Assembly (NCBI RefSeq): GCF_000312665.1
Contig: NZ_HF536772.1
Location: 914,585 to 978,584, forward strand
From: Rhizobium mesoamericanum STM3625
GTDB taxonomy: Bacteria > Pseudomonadota > Alphaproteobacteria > Rhizobiales > Rhizobiaceae
Direction of reading: 5' to 3'
DNA length: 64,000 nucleotides
This document shows, in pieces, positions 8,982 through 16,433 of this stretch. Position 1 is the stretch's first letter. Each line of letters opens with the position of its first letter. Made by a program: the position numbers and the translations under genes. The notes beneath the pieces are model-generated. The model had not been told where the DNA came from, searched no databases, and worked only from the letters and a program-made list of their open reading frames with translations.

Positions 8982-9191
8982 TCAAAGCTGCCGGATATTG
9001 TCGGCAGAAGTTCTGCCGGTCCGACGGTCCTGCGCCACTTCGAACGCTATGCCCATCCCCTCTTTTACGGTGTCGATCCCGCCACGTTGGGCGGCGGTGA
9101 TGTGGAGGAAGACATCGGTGCTTCCGTCATCCGGCGTGATAAATCCAAAGCCCTTGTCCTGGTTGAACCACTTGACTTTACCTGTTGGCAA
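8982..9191 (-). CDS. cspA: cold-shock family nucleic-acid-binding protein (TTG start)
   Basis: A 69-residue single OB-fold protein that binds single-stranded RNA/DNA as a chaperone. RNP-1 is KGFGFI (residues 13-18) and RNP-2 is VFLHI (27-31). The first codon is read as TTG: an in-frame TAA stands two codons upstream, no ATG or GTG lies between, and GGGGG is found 6 bases before the TTG. The non-ATG start is therefore well supported. CspA-type paralogues are numerous in rhizobia, so the symbol is generic. The upstream region probably gives a long 5' leader. Confidence 0.88.
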   Translation of the reverse strand: MPTGKVKWFNQDKGFGFITPDDGSTDVFLHITAAQRGGIDTVKEGMGIAFEVAQDRRTGRTSADNIRQL

Positions 9192-9496
9192 AATTTACCC
9201 CCATGTTGGTCTCCCAGCCCAGATGCGACATCGCACGATTTTGTCGGCCGGCACAAGAGCCGTTGATAACAGGAGATTGCGGCGGGCTCACAGCGCTTCA
9301 TAGAAATGCCGCCCTGGCGTCATCCCCATGTCATTTTCAGTCCCTATAAGGATGCTCATTGAGATTGGCATGAGCGGCTTGCGGGCTGCAGCCAATGGAG
9401 AAGGGGATGATACCCGTCGACGATACCGGAGCGGCGCTGACCACGGATGAACTGGCAGCATCGCGAACCGGCTATCCGGCTAGACCGGATGCGGAA

Positions 9497-9519
9497 AAGC
9501 GGGCGAGCCCGCTTTTTTT
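9497..9519 (+). terminator. intrinsic terminator upstream of the intron fragment
   Basis: AGCGGG and CCCGCT form a GC-rich stem closed by a CGAG loop, followed by seven T residues. No confident plus-strand gene ends just before it, so it may belong to a lost or very small transcript. Confidence 0.75.
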
Positions 9520-9830
9520 GTGCGCCCAGCCTAGGCGCATTCTTGTGGGTGGAAGTCCCACCGTAAGCTGGTCACAGCGAGCGAAGTGAAGCGCAACCGC
9601 GGAGGGGCGACCGACCGCGGGGAGGAGGAAGCGTGGATCAAACCAAGCGGGGCCGACGGACAAGAGCCGGATATATGAGGAGGTGCCGACCAGGGTGAGC
9701 GGCAATGGATCGCGAACCACTTGTGGCCAAGCGGCGGTGGCGAAAATCCAGCACTCGTGCAGGGAAGGAGTGCTTTTTTACCTGGGGAGATCTCGTCCAC
9801 CACCTGGAGCGGTTTCCCGTGGCAGGGGAT
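9520..9830 (+). mobile_element. probable truncated group II intron (5' part, no reverse transcriptase)
   Basis: The stretch begins with GTGCGCCC, which fits the bacterial group II intron 5' consensus GTGYG. It then shows the kind of short paired segments typical of domain I (GTGGGTGGAAGTCCCAC; GGAGGTGCCGACC). It starts exactly after the T-run of an intrinsic terminator, the insertion site favoured by class C group II introns. No intron-encoded reverse transcriptase and no domain V signature are present, so this is at most a fragment. The right boundary is uncertain. Base composition and lack of coding bias set it apart from its surroundings. Confidence 0.5.
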
Positions 9831-9935
9831 CAATCAAATAAGATCGCCCCCAATGCCGATTTATGCCAGGCGTGTTTGTCATCTCGTCCGATTTGCTGCT
9901 ACGCATAATGATCTCTCGCAAGGCAGCCGCATTGA

Positions 9936-10883
9936 ATGACAGCCATCATCTTCGACGTCCTTCCCATTTTCATCATGATCCTGATCGGTTGGCTGACCGT
10001 TAAACTCCGTTTGATGAGGGCGGAGATCGGGGATGCGCTGAGCGAGTTCGTATTCAAGATCGCCGTACCGTTGTTGCTGTTCCGCACGATCGCAGAAGCG
10101 GATTTTCACGGTGCCTCGCCGTTCCGTCTCTGGATTGCCTACTTTTCCGGCGTTGCAGTGACATGGGTCGCCGCCCATATCTCCGCGACGCGCCTCTTCG
10201 GGCGCGATGACCGTATCGGGGTGCTGGCCGGCGTGTCGTCAGCCTTCGCCAACACAATCTTCATCGGATTACCGCTCGTCCAGCGCACGGTGGGTGACAA
10301 GGGACTCGTGCCGCTCTCCATTCTGATCGCGATCCATCTTCCAGTAATGATGATCATCGGGACCATTATGATGGAGCGCGCCGAACACAAGATCGCGGGT
10401 AAGAAGGAGCGCAGCATCTCTAAAGTGGTACGCCAGATTTCCCATAATCTCCTCAAGAACCCTCTGGTGATCGGCTTGGCCGGGGGAGCTGCCATGCATC
10501 TTCTCGGTCTCACCATGCCCGCGCCAGTCGAAGCCATCGTTAAGCAGATTGCCGGCGTGGCCGGGCCGGTTGCGCTGATCTCGCTCGGCATGGCGCTCGA
10601 AAAATATGGGATATCGGGCAACGCGGGCATCGCCAGCGTCACCTCCGCCTTCAAGCTGCTGCTGTTGCCGGCCTGCGTCTGGACGGCAAGCCGCATGGTG
10701 GGCCTGGCCGGTGACTGGACGGCCGCTCTCGTGCTGATCTCGTCCGTTCCAACGGGCGTCAATGCCTGGCTGATCGCCAATCGCTTCGGTGTCGGCCATA
10801 GTCTGGCGGCCTCGACAATCACGCTGACCACCGCGCTCGGCGCCATCTCGGTCACGTTCTGGGCTTTTCTGCTCGGCGCATAG
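9936..10883 (+). CDS. AEC-family permease (auxin efflux carrier-like)
   Basis: A 315-residue integral membrane protein with about ten hydrophobic segments in the two five-helix halves typical of the AEC family. These are secondary transporters of organic acids or related small molecules in bacteria. Family hallmarks include the N-terminal LPIFIMILIGW, the FANTIFIGLPL segment and the SLGMALEKYG stretch before the second half. Substrate unknown. The gene stands alone, following the intron fragment and converging on the cytochrome c gene. Confidence 0.85.
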   Translation: MTAIIFDVLPIFIMILIGWLTVKLRLMRAEIGDALSEFVFKIAVPLLLFRTIAEADFHGASPFRLWIAYFSGVAVTWVAAHISATRLFGRDDRIGVLAGVSSAFANTIFIGLPLVQRTVGDKGLVPLSILIAIHLPVMMIIGTIMMERAEHKIAGKKERSISKVVRQISHNLLKNPLVIGLAGGAAMHLLGLTMPAPVEAIVKQIAGVAGPVALISLGMALEKYGISGNAGIASVTSAFKLLLLPACVWTASRMVGLAGDWTAALVLISSVPTGVNAWLIANRFGVGHSLAASTITLTTALGAISVTFWAFLLGA

Positions 10884-10915
10884 GACAAAAGAAAAGCCCA
10901 GCATTGGCCGGGCTT
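10883..10915 (-). terminator. terminator of the cytochrome c gene
   Basis: AAGCCC (10894-10899) pairs with GGGCTT (10910-10915). On the minus strand the stem is followed by a T-rich tail (TTTTCTTTTG), fitting the end of the gene that stops at 10949. It may also act weakly on the AEC gene. Confidence 0.65.
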
Positions 10916-10948
10916 CAATTTCAATTGTCCGCAAGAGCAGCGTAGCGC

Positions 10949-11524
10949 TTACTGCGTCGCGCTATCCGGCGCGTTCGGATCCGGAAGCGGAACCGGCGAA
11001 TCGGCCAGGGTGTGAAGGTAGAGTATGACGTTGGCACGATCGGTGTCCTTCGGGAGACCCGCAAACCCCATCGCCGTGCCGGCAACATACTTCTTCGGCG
11101 CTGTCAGGAAGTGGTTGAGATGGTCGAAGGTCCACTTCTCGCTGCCGCCCTTGGAAAAGTCCTTCATAGCAGACGAATAAGCAAAGCCCTCGTGCGTGGC
11201 GATAGGACGATCGACGACACCATAGAGGTTCGGGCCGACTTTGTTCGGCCCCCCCTTGGTCGCGTCATGACAGGCCTGACACTTCTTGAAGATAGCTTCG
11301 CCGGCCTTGGCGTCTGCCTTTGCGAGCAGCTGCGCGATCGGAACGGCTGCAGCAGGTGCGGCCTCGCCGCCACCAGAGGCTGCCGCCTCTTCGGCTACAA
11401 TCGCAAAACCTTCCTTTTCCGGCTTCTCCGAATGAAAGATCCCCTCCGACGCGATGGAGACGGACATCAGAACGAAAACCGTCCCGAGCAGTGCCCCCAC
11501 CGCCGTATTCACGTATGAATTCAT
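10949..11524 (-). CDS. cycM: membrane-anchored class I cytochrome c (CycM-like)
   Basis: A 191-residue electron carrier anchored by an uncleaved N-terminal helix (about residues 8-27), followed by an Ala/Glu-rich periplasmic linker (41-66). The haem-binding motif is CQACH (82-86), with M152 in GTAMGFAG as likely axial ligand. This layout matches the CycM/c552 group that feeds electrons to aa3 oxidase in rhizobia. The ATG at 11524 is used because GGGGAG lies 8 bases upstream; a TTG two codons earlier is less likely. Divergent from kdsB across 154 bases. Confidence 0.88.
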   Translation of the reverse strand: MNSYVNTAVGALLGTVFVLMSVSIASEGIFHSEKPEKEGFAIVAEEAAASGGGEAAPAAAVPIAQLLAKADAKAGEAIFKKCQACHDATKGGPNKVGPNLYGVVDRPIATHEGFAYSSAMKDFSKGGSEKWTFDHLNHFLTAPKKYVAGTAMGFAGLPKDTDRANVILYLHTLADSPVPLPDPNAPDSATQ

Positions 11525-11608
11525 CTGCAATGCTCCCCTTGCAGCCGGCAGACATAAAACCGGACCATCTTGAAATCGCGCGGAACCTATGTCTTTTGGC
11601 TATTCGTT

Positions 11609-11632
11609 GCAACAGTCTAAATGGTCTGTTGC
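11609..11632. promoter_or_regulatory. inverted repeat between cycM and kdsB
   Basis: GCAACAG (11609-11615) and CTGTTGC (11626-11632) are perfect 7-base arms around a 10-base spacer, between two divergent starts. A TTGACA box for kdsB lies just to its right. It could be an operator; the binding protein is unknown. Confidence 0.4.
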
Positions 11633-11678
11633 GTGAGACTTTTTGACACCTTTCCGCCCGGATTAGAAGGCCCGAACA

Positions 11679-12434
11679 ATGACCAGTCCAAATTTAGATG
11701 ACGTGCTCGTGTTGATCCCGGCCCGCATGGCATCGACCCGTCTTCCGGGCAAGCCGCTTGCCGATATTTGCGGGCTGCCGATGGTTGTTCAGGTGGCCTT
11801 GCGTGCCAAGGAGGCTGCGATTGGCAGAGTTATCGTCGCGGTCGATGACCAGCAGGTCTACGATGTCGTTGCCGAGGCGGGCTTCGAAGTCATTATGACA
11901 AGCAAGGATCATCAATCCGGTTCGGATCGTATCTACGAAGCCCTGGCGAAAGTGGACCCGGAGGGGCGCGCCAAGTTCATCGTCAACGTGCAGGGTGACT
12001 TGCCAACGATCGAGCCGGAAACCGTTCGTGCCGCGCTGCGCCCGCTGGAAGATCCGAGTGTCGATATCGCGACGCTGACGATCGAGATCGAGGACGAGGC
12101 CGACAAGACTGCGCCTCATATTGTCAAGGTCGTCGGTTCGCCGCTATCGGACAGCCGCCTGAAAGCCCTCTATTTTACGCGCGCCACGGCACCTTACGGC
12201 AACGGCCCGCTCTACCATCATATCGGCCTTTATGCTTACCGCCGCACGGCCTTAGAGCGTTTTGTCACGCTCGGGCCATCCGTGCTGGAGAAGCGCGAAG
12301 CGCTCGAACAGCTGCGCGCGCTCGAGGCTGGCATGCGCATAGATGTCGAGATCGTTGACACGATTCCGCTTGGTGTCGATACTCCCGCCGACCTTGAAAA
12401 GGCGCGGCGCATTCTTTCCGCTAGAACGAAGTGA
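11679..12434 (+). CDS. kdsB: 3-deoxy-manno-octulosonate cytidylyltransferase
   Basis: KdsB activates KDO with CTP to give CMP-KDO for lipopolysaccharide inner-core synthesis, in the cytoplasm. The 251-residue length is typical. The nucleotide loop [15 protein letters not shown] (residues 13-27), [18 protein letters not shown] and the GLYAYRR segment are all conserved. GAAGG lies ahead of the ATG. The stop is 10 bases from pheA, suggesting one transcript, although the two products act in unrelated pathways; this adjacency is common in rhizobia. Confidence 0.95.
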   Translation: MTSPNLDDVLVLIPARMASTRLPGKPLADICGLPMVVQVALRAKEAAIGRVIVAVDDQQVYDVVAEAGFEVIMTSKDHQSGSDRIYEALAKVDPEGRAKFIVNVQGDLPTIEPETVRAALRPLEDPSVDIATLTIEIEDEADKTAPHIVKVVGSPLSDSRLKALYFTRATAPYGNGPLYHHIGLYAYRRTALERFVTLGPSVLEKREALEQLRALEAGMRIDVEIVDTIPLGVDTPADLEKARRILSARTK

Positions 12435-12444
12435 CGGATTTCCC

Positions 12445-13305
12445 ATGAATATCAAGACCAACAGGATCGCCTTCCAGGGCGAGTTCGGCGCGAATTCCGA
12501 CATGGCGTGCCGCGACATGTTTCCGACAATGGAACCGCTGCCATGCCAGACATTCGAGGATGCCTTCGTGGCGGTCGAGAATGGCGATGCCGATATCGGC
12601 ATGATCCCAATCGAAAACACGATCGCCGGTCGCGTCGCAGACATTCATCACCTGTTGCCGGAGTCCCGTCTGCACATCATCGGCGAATATTTCATGCCGA
12701 TCCGGTTTCAGCTGATGGTGCTTCCTGGTGTCACCAAGGATGAAATCCGCACCGTTCACAGCCACATCCATGCGCTCGGCCAGTGCCGGAAGATCGTTCG
12801 TTCGCACGGCTGGAAGCCAGTGATCGCCGGCGACACAGCCGGTGCCGCAAAGCTCGTAAAGGAGACCGGAGATCGCTCCATGGCCGCACTTGCCCCGCGG
12901 CTTGCTGCCGATCTCTACGGTCTTGAGATCGTTGCAGAGAACGTCGAAGACACCGAAGACAACGTCACCCGCTTCGTCGTTCTCGCTCGCGACGAGGAAT
13001 GGGCGCATCGAAGCTCCGCTGAAGAGAAGGTCGTCACGACGTTTGTGTTCAACGTCCGAAACATCCCGGCCGCGCTCTATAAGGCGCTCGGCGGTTTTGC
13101 GACGAACACCATCAACATGACGAAACTGGAGAGCTACCAGCTCGGCGGCAAGTTTGTCGCAACGCAGTTCTATGCCGACATCGAGGGACACCCGAACGAT
13201 CCAAACGTCCGACGTGCGCTTGAGGAATTGCGCTTCTTCTCCGAGAAGGTGCGTATTCTCGGTGTCTACAAGGGTCACCCGATGCGGGGTCAACTCCAGA
13301 AATAA
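12445..13305 (+). CDS. pheA: prephenate dehydratase
   Basis: A 286-residue monofunctional prephenate dehydratase making phenylpyruvate for phenylalanine synthesis; there is no chorismate mutase domain. It starts directly at the catalytic domain (IAFQGEFGANSD, residues 8-19), with PIENTIAGRV (55-64) and the catalytic TRF (175-177). A C-terminal ACT domain follows from about residue 195, with NINMTKLESYQLGG-type contacts, so feedback inhibition by phenylalanine is likely. The open frame extends 34 codons upstream inside kdsB, but the ATG at 12445 fits the family start. Confidence 0.93.
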   Translation: MNIKTNRIAFQGEFGANSDMACRDMFPTMEPLPCQTFEDAFVAVENGDADIGMIPIENTIAGRVADIHHLLPESRLHIIGEYFMPIRFQLMVLPGVTKDEIRTVHSHIHALGQCRKIVRSHGWKPVIAGDTAGAAKLVKETGDRSMAALAPRLAADLYGLEIVAENVEDTEDNVTRFVVLARDEEWAHRSSAEEKVVTTFVFNVRNIPAALYKALGGFATNTINMTKLESYQLGGKFVATQFYADIEGHPNDPNVRRALEELRFFSEKVRILGVYKGHPMRGQLQK

Positions 13306-13355
13306 GGGCGCCTGCACGCGCCCTTTCTGCTCAGTTTAGCGCTTTTTGCTTTAGT

Positions 13356-13724
13356 TTACTTGTCCGGCTCACACACACGCAGGCGGTGACCGTCCGGGTC
13401 GAGCACGACGAAGGTGGGACCGAAATCCATCTCCGTAAGATCCTGCGCTATGGGGAGCTGGCGTTTGCGCCAGTCATCGTAAAGCGTCGATACGGCGTTT
13501 TCCCCGGGAACCATAAAGGCGATCTCGGCCCGGCTGCCGGTGGCAGACGGCTGCGGCGTAACCTTGCTCAGCCGCCAGAGGCCGAGCGTGAAACCACCGT
13601 CGAGAGCGAAAGCAATAAAGTTCGGCGCTTCGGCCACCGGCTCGCGGCCGAGCAGTGACCGGTAGAAACCGGCGCTCTCGGCCGGGTCCTTGACGTAGAG
13701 AATGATGAGATTCGGGCTGTTCAT
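13356..13724 (-). CDS. VOC-superfamily (glyoxalase/bleomycin resistance-like) protein
   Basis: A 122-residue protein of the vicinal oxygen chelate fold with two beta-alpha-beta-beta-beta units (ILYVKDPAESAGFYRSLLG; FGPTFVVLDPDGHRLRVCEP). Members are metal-dependent lyases, dioxygenases or drug-binding proteins; substrate not predictable. The ATG at 13724 is used because it begins the fold and GAGGACG precedes it; the frame remains open 25 codons more. It ends a run of minus-strand genes that includes a WYL regulator, which may control it. Confidence 0.8.
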   Translation of the reverse strand: MNSPNLIILYVKDPAESAGFYRSLLGREPVAEAPNFIAFALDGGFTLGLWRLSKVTPQPSATGSRAEIAFMVPGENAVSTLYDDWRKRQLPIAQDLTEMDFGPTFVVLDPDGHRLRVCEPDK

Positions 13725-13826
13725 TGGGTCGTCCTCGTTGTGACAGGTGTTAGGCGAAGAAACGCCGCTGCACCCATGGCAGCGGCGGCGGTAGGTCACG
13801 TGTCCTGGGAGTGGCGCAGTCGCGAT

Positions 13827-14054
13827 CTATCCTTCGTGGCAGCTCCGGCCCCAATCCACGAAGCCGAGATCGCGCTTCATCGTCTCGGATAGGGCCTCCG
13901 GATCGAGGCGCGGATACTTGTGCCGCGCCATCTGCCGCGAAGCCTTCAGCATCATCCGAAGCAGCATGGATTGCGGATATCCTGCATGGTCGGAGGTCTC
14001 CTCGATCGGAGGATTCCCGCGCGTCGATCTGGTAAGGTTCAAGTTCATCATCAT
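13827..14054 (-). CDS. DUF1127-type small protein
   Basis: A 75-residue protein with an LRMMLKASRQMARHK helix and a C-terminal LSETMKRDLGFVDW, resembling the DUF1127 motif of short arginine-rich rhizobial proteins, some of which take part in phosphate and RNA metabolism. The start is a run of three ATG codons after GGAGG (14054, 14051, 14048); the later two have better spacing. It lies between the WYL regulator and the VOC gene on the same strand. Confidence 0.6.
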   Translation of the reverse strand: MMMNLNLTRSTRGNPPIEETSDHAGYPQSMLLRMMLKASRQMARHKYPRLDPEALSETMKRDLGFVDWGRSCHEG

Positions 14055-14123
14055 CGGTCCTCCTGTTGGATTGGTACCGATAATAGCGCTGACCACTGTC
14101 AGTTTATGGCAGTAGTGTCGCGT

Positions 14124-14807
14124 TCAATGCGCAACGTCCTGCTGATCCCGCCATTCCTTCAGAAGGACCGCGCGACGGCGCGGATAACGGCCGTCCTGCG
14201 GAATCATCTCGACGATTCGGTCGGTGCGAAAGTGACGGTAATCCTGACGCAATTCGCACCAGGCGACAACAACACGCACCTGTTCGAAATAGCTCAGCGC
14301 GAAAGGCCAGATATTGCGTACGGAGACGGTACCGCTCTCATCCGAGTAGGTCAGCTTGAGAATCCGTTCGTTGCGGATTGCCTTTCGAATGGCGCCGAGG
14401 TCTGCCTTGTCGGCGACGGGCGGCTTCAGGTGGACGAGCAGCGTCGATGTCTCGATTTCGTCACGCATCTCTTGTGGTAGTACATCCGCGATCTTGGCCA
14501 GCGCATCGGCCCCGGCAGCGGCAAGCCGCGAATCGGCGGCACGCGCCACCCAACGAGAGCCGAGGACGAGCGCCTCGATTTCATCCTGTGAGAACATCAT
14601 TGGTGGCAGCATGAAGCCCGGCTTCAGTACATAACCGAGGCCCGGCTCTCCTTCGATCAGGGCGCCCTGCGCCTGCAGGCTTGAAATGTCCCGATAAAGT
14701 GTGCGGATGCTGACACCGGTTTCCGTCGCGAGTACGGCACCGCTGACCGGCCGGCGATAGCGTCGCAAGGTTTGCAGCAGCGTCAAAAGGCGTTCGGAGC
14801 GCGCCAT
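14124..14807 (-). CDS. YafY-type HTH and WYL-domain transcriptional regulator
   Basis: A 227-residue DNA-binding regulator. The N-terminal HTH (residues 1-60) contains the recognition helix SIRTLYRDISSLQAQGA. A central ALVLGSRWV segment follows. A WYL domain (about 135-215) carries the RNIWPFALSYFEQVRVVVAWCELR ligand-pocket region, split across two conserved strands. WYL domains sense nucleotides or other small ligands; the effector here is unknown. It lies 25 bases downstream of nudC and upstream of DUF1127 and VOC genes, the latter being plausible targets. Confidence 0.85.
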   Translation of the reverse strand: MARSERLLTLLQTLRRYRRPVSGAVLATETGVSIRTLYRDISSLQAQGALIEGEPGLGYVLKPGFMLPPMMFSQDEIEALVLGSRWVARAADSRLAAAGADALAKIADVLPQEMRDEIETSTLLVHLKPPVADKADLGAIRKAIRNERILKLTYSDESGTVSVRNIWPFALSYFEQVRVVVAWCELRQDYRHFRTDRIVEMIPQDGRYPRRRAVLLKEWRDQQDVAH

Positions 14808-14832
14808 GTCATGGGCCTCGTTCTGCCAAGCC

Positions 14833-15795
14833 TTATTGCCTTTTCCACTCCACCCAGTCGCGCATCAGCCGGTGGGCGATTGCTCCCTTTGGAGGCGGTG
14901 CCTTGCCGGTTGCGCTGGGGCGCTCGAGCATCTCAAGCGTTTCCTCGCGTGTGAACCAGCGGCAGTCTTCCAACTCCTGGCGGTCGAACTTGACCTCTTT
15001 GGACTTTGCTTCGGCATAGCAGCCGATCATCAGTGTATGCGGCATCGGCCAGGGTTGCGAGGCATGGTAGCGGATTCGTCCCGTATTGATTCCGGATTCT
15101 TCTAGTGTCTCGCGCCGCACGGCGTTCTCGATCGTCTCGCCCGGTTCCACGAAACCGGCGAGACAGGAATACATGCCAGGCGCAAAGTGTGGGCTCCGAC
15201 CGAGGAGACAGAGATCGCGTTCCTCATCGATCGTCAGCATGATGACGACGGGATCGGTGCGCGGGAAGATTCCGTGCCCGCAGGCGGAGCAGACGCGTTT
15301 GTAGCCGCCAATATGAATTTCCATGGTCGAACCGCAGCGGCCACAGAATTTGTTGTCCCGGTTCCAACGGATGAGGCTTGCTCCCTGGGCGAACTCACCG
15401 AGCAGGACCTCGTCGATCAGCATTTCGCGGAACAGTGAACGGCCATCCGAGGGCTTGTAATGGCTGGCGAGTTCTTCTTCCGGAACACCCACCGGCACGG
15501 CGAGACGCGGTTCCCCGGTCTTGCGGTAGCCGAGCAGCACTGTTTCGTCCCAGTTTGGCTGTAGGTCCTTCAGTTCGTAGCGCGCAAACAGCGGATCGAG
15601 CACCTGCCCATCATGCTTCAAGACCAGCTTGTCGCCGGCAAAGGCGAAGATATGTGTTCCCTCCTTGGCAAGCGCCTTGTCGACGGACGTCTCGTCGCGA
15701 TGTTCGGAATCGCGGATCAGGTCGTTAGCGGCGAATGCAGTCAGGCTGCTGGGTTCCGGATGCGGAACATCCGAATCGAAAAGCGAACGGCTCAT
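14833..15795 (-). CDS. nudC: NAD(+) diphosphatase NudC
   Basis: A 320-residue Nudix hydrolase that cleaves NAD(H) to NMN(H) and AMP and, in E. coli, removes NAD caps from RNA. The zinc ribbon is C151xxC154 and C169xxC172. The Nudix box lies at residues 214-236 (GFVEPGE ... RRETLEESGI), and the NudC-specific SQPWPMP (246-252) is present. The start overlaps the HIT gene stop by ATGA, so the two are translationally coupled; both act on nucleotide conjugates. Confidence 0.93.
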   Translation of the reverse strand: MSRSLFDSDVPHPEPSSLTAFAANDLIRDSEHRDETSVDKALAKEGTHIFAFAGDKLVLKHDGQVLDPLFARYELKDLQPNWDETVLLGYRKTGEPRLAVPVGVPEEELASHYKPSDGRSLFREMLIDEVLLGEFAQGASLIRWNRDNKFCGRCGSTMEIHIGGYKRVCSACGHGIFPRTDPVVIMLTIDEERDLCLLGRSPHFAPGMYSCLAGFVEPGETIENAVRRETLEESGINTGRIRYHASQPWPMPHTLMIGCYAEAKSKEVKFDRQELEDCRWFTREETLEMLERPSATGKAPPPKGAIAHRLMRDWVEWKRQ

Positions 15796-16217
15796 GATGA
15801 AAGGGCTTCCCGCAACTTCTCTATTAGGTCATCTCTCTTATCCGCCGTATAAGGTTCGGCCTTGCCAAAACCCCACACGGGATTTGGCCAGTTGGCATCG
15901 CCTTCGAAGCGGGCAATGACATGAACATGAAGCTGACGGACGATGTTGCCAAGGGCCCCGATATTGATTTTTGTGGCGCCGGTGATCTTCTTCAGGGCTG
16001 AGGCGACCATCTCCGTCTCGAACGTCAGCAAGACCTGATCGAGGGGCGTCAGTTCGAAGATTTCGCTGACATCCGTCCTGCGCGGCACAAGAATCAGCCA
16101 GGGCCAGCGGGCGTCCTTCGACAGCCTGAGATCGCACAGCCCCGTCTGCATGACAGTGTCGCTATCGCTTTCCAACCGGCGGTCAAGCTTGAATTCGTCC
16201 AACAGGCATTCCTCCAT
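15792..16217 (-). CDS. HIT-family nucleotide hydrolase/transferase
   Basis: A 141-residue histidine-triad protein. The active motif reads QLHVHVIAR, with H97 and H99; the first histidine of the classic HxHxH triad is Q95, as is usual in this alphaproteobacterial branch. WPWLILVPRR and the TFETEMVASAL helix complete the fold. Such enzymes hydrolyse nucleotide phosphoramidates or adenylates. AGGAAAAC precedes the ATG. It is the first gene of a minus-strand set continuing into nudC. Confidence 0.85.
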   Translation of the reverse strand: MEECLLDEFKLDRRLESDSDTVMQTGLCDLRLSKDARWPWLILVPRRTDVSEIFELTPLDQVLLTFETEMVASALKKITGATKINIGALGNIVRQLHVHVIARFEGDANWPNPVWGFGKAEPYTADKRDDLIEKLREALSS

Positions 16218-16253
16218 GTTTTCCTGAGGCTAGCAGTTTTTTTTGAGCTTGGC

Positions 16254-16282
16254 TTGCTTTTGATGCCGATATTGCCGATATG
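16254..16282 (+). promoter_or_regulatory. promoter of the SRP RNA gene
   Basis: TTGCTT (16254-16259) and GATATG (16277-16282) are separated by 17 bases. This places a start site near 16289, exactly where the RNA begins by structure. Confidence 0.7.
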
Positions 16283-16287
16283 TGCAT

Positions 16288-16388
16288 CCGGGAGGTTGGT
16301 GGTGGACGAGCCACTCGCCAACCGGGTCAGGTCCGGAAGGAAGCAGCCCTAACGAGCCCGGCACGGGTCATCGTGCCAGCCTCCCACC
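16288..16388 (+). ncRNA. ffs: signal recognition particle 4.5S RNA
   Basis: About 100 bases that fold into one long hairpin: GGGAGG near the 5' end pairs with CCTCCC at 16380-16385. The conserved SRP domain IV core GTCAGGTCCGGAAGGAAGCA is present near 16325-16344, with the GGAA tetraloop and the Ffh-binding symmetric loop. The RNA pairs with Ffh to target membrane proteins to FtsY and SecYEG. It lies just upstream of dnaX, a common arrangement in alphaproteobacteria. Confidence 0.95.
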
Positions 16389-16433
16389 TTTCTCTCCATT
16401 CTTGCTCGGGCAGTCCGGGTGATAAGCAGGGCG

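Larger units (their letters stand above)
9192..9935. other. non-coding stretch between cspA and the AEC permease
   Basis: No gene supported over 744 bases. It holds the cspA promoter and leader at its left, an intrinsic terminator at 9497-9519, a probable group II intron fragment from 9520 to about 9830, and the short leader of the AEC permease. A plus-strand frame starting at 9395 crosses the terminator and is not believed. Confidence 0.6.

Noticed and set aside
9395..9589. 64-codon plus-strand frame
   Set aside because: It reads through the perfect terminator hairpin and into the intron fragment, so it cannot be an intact gene.
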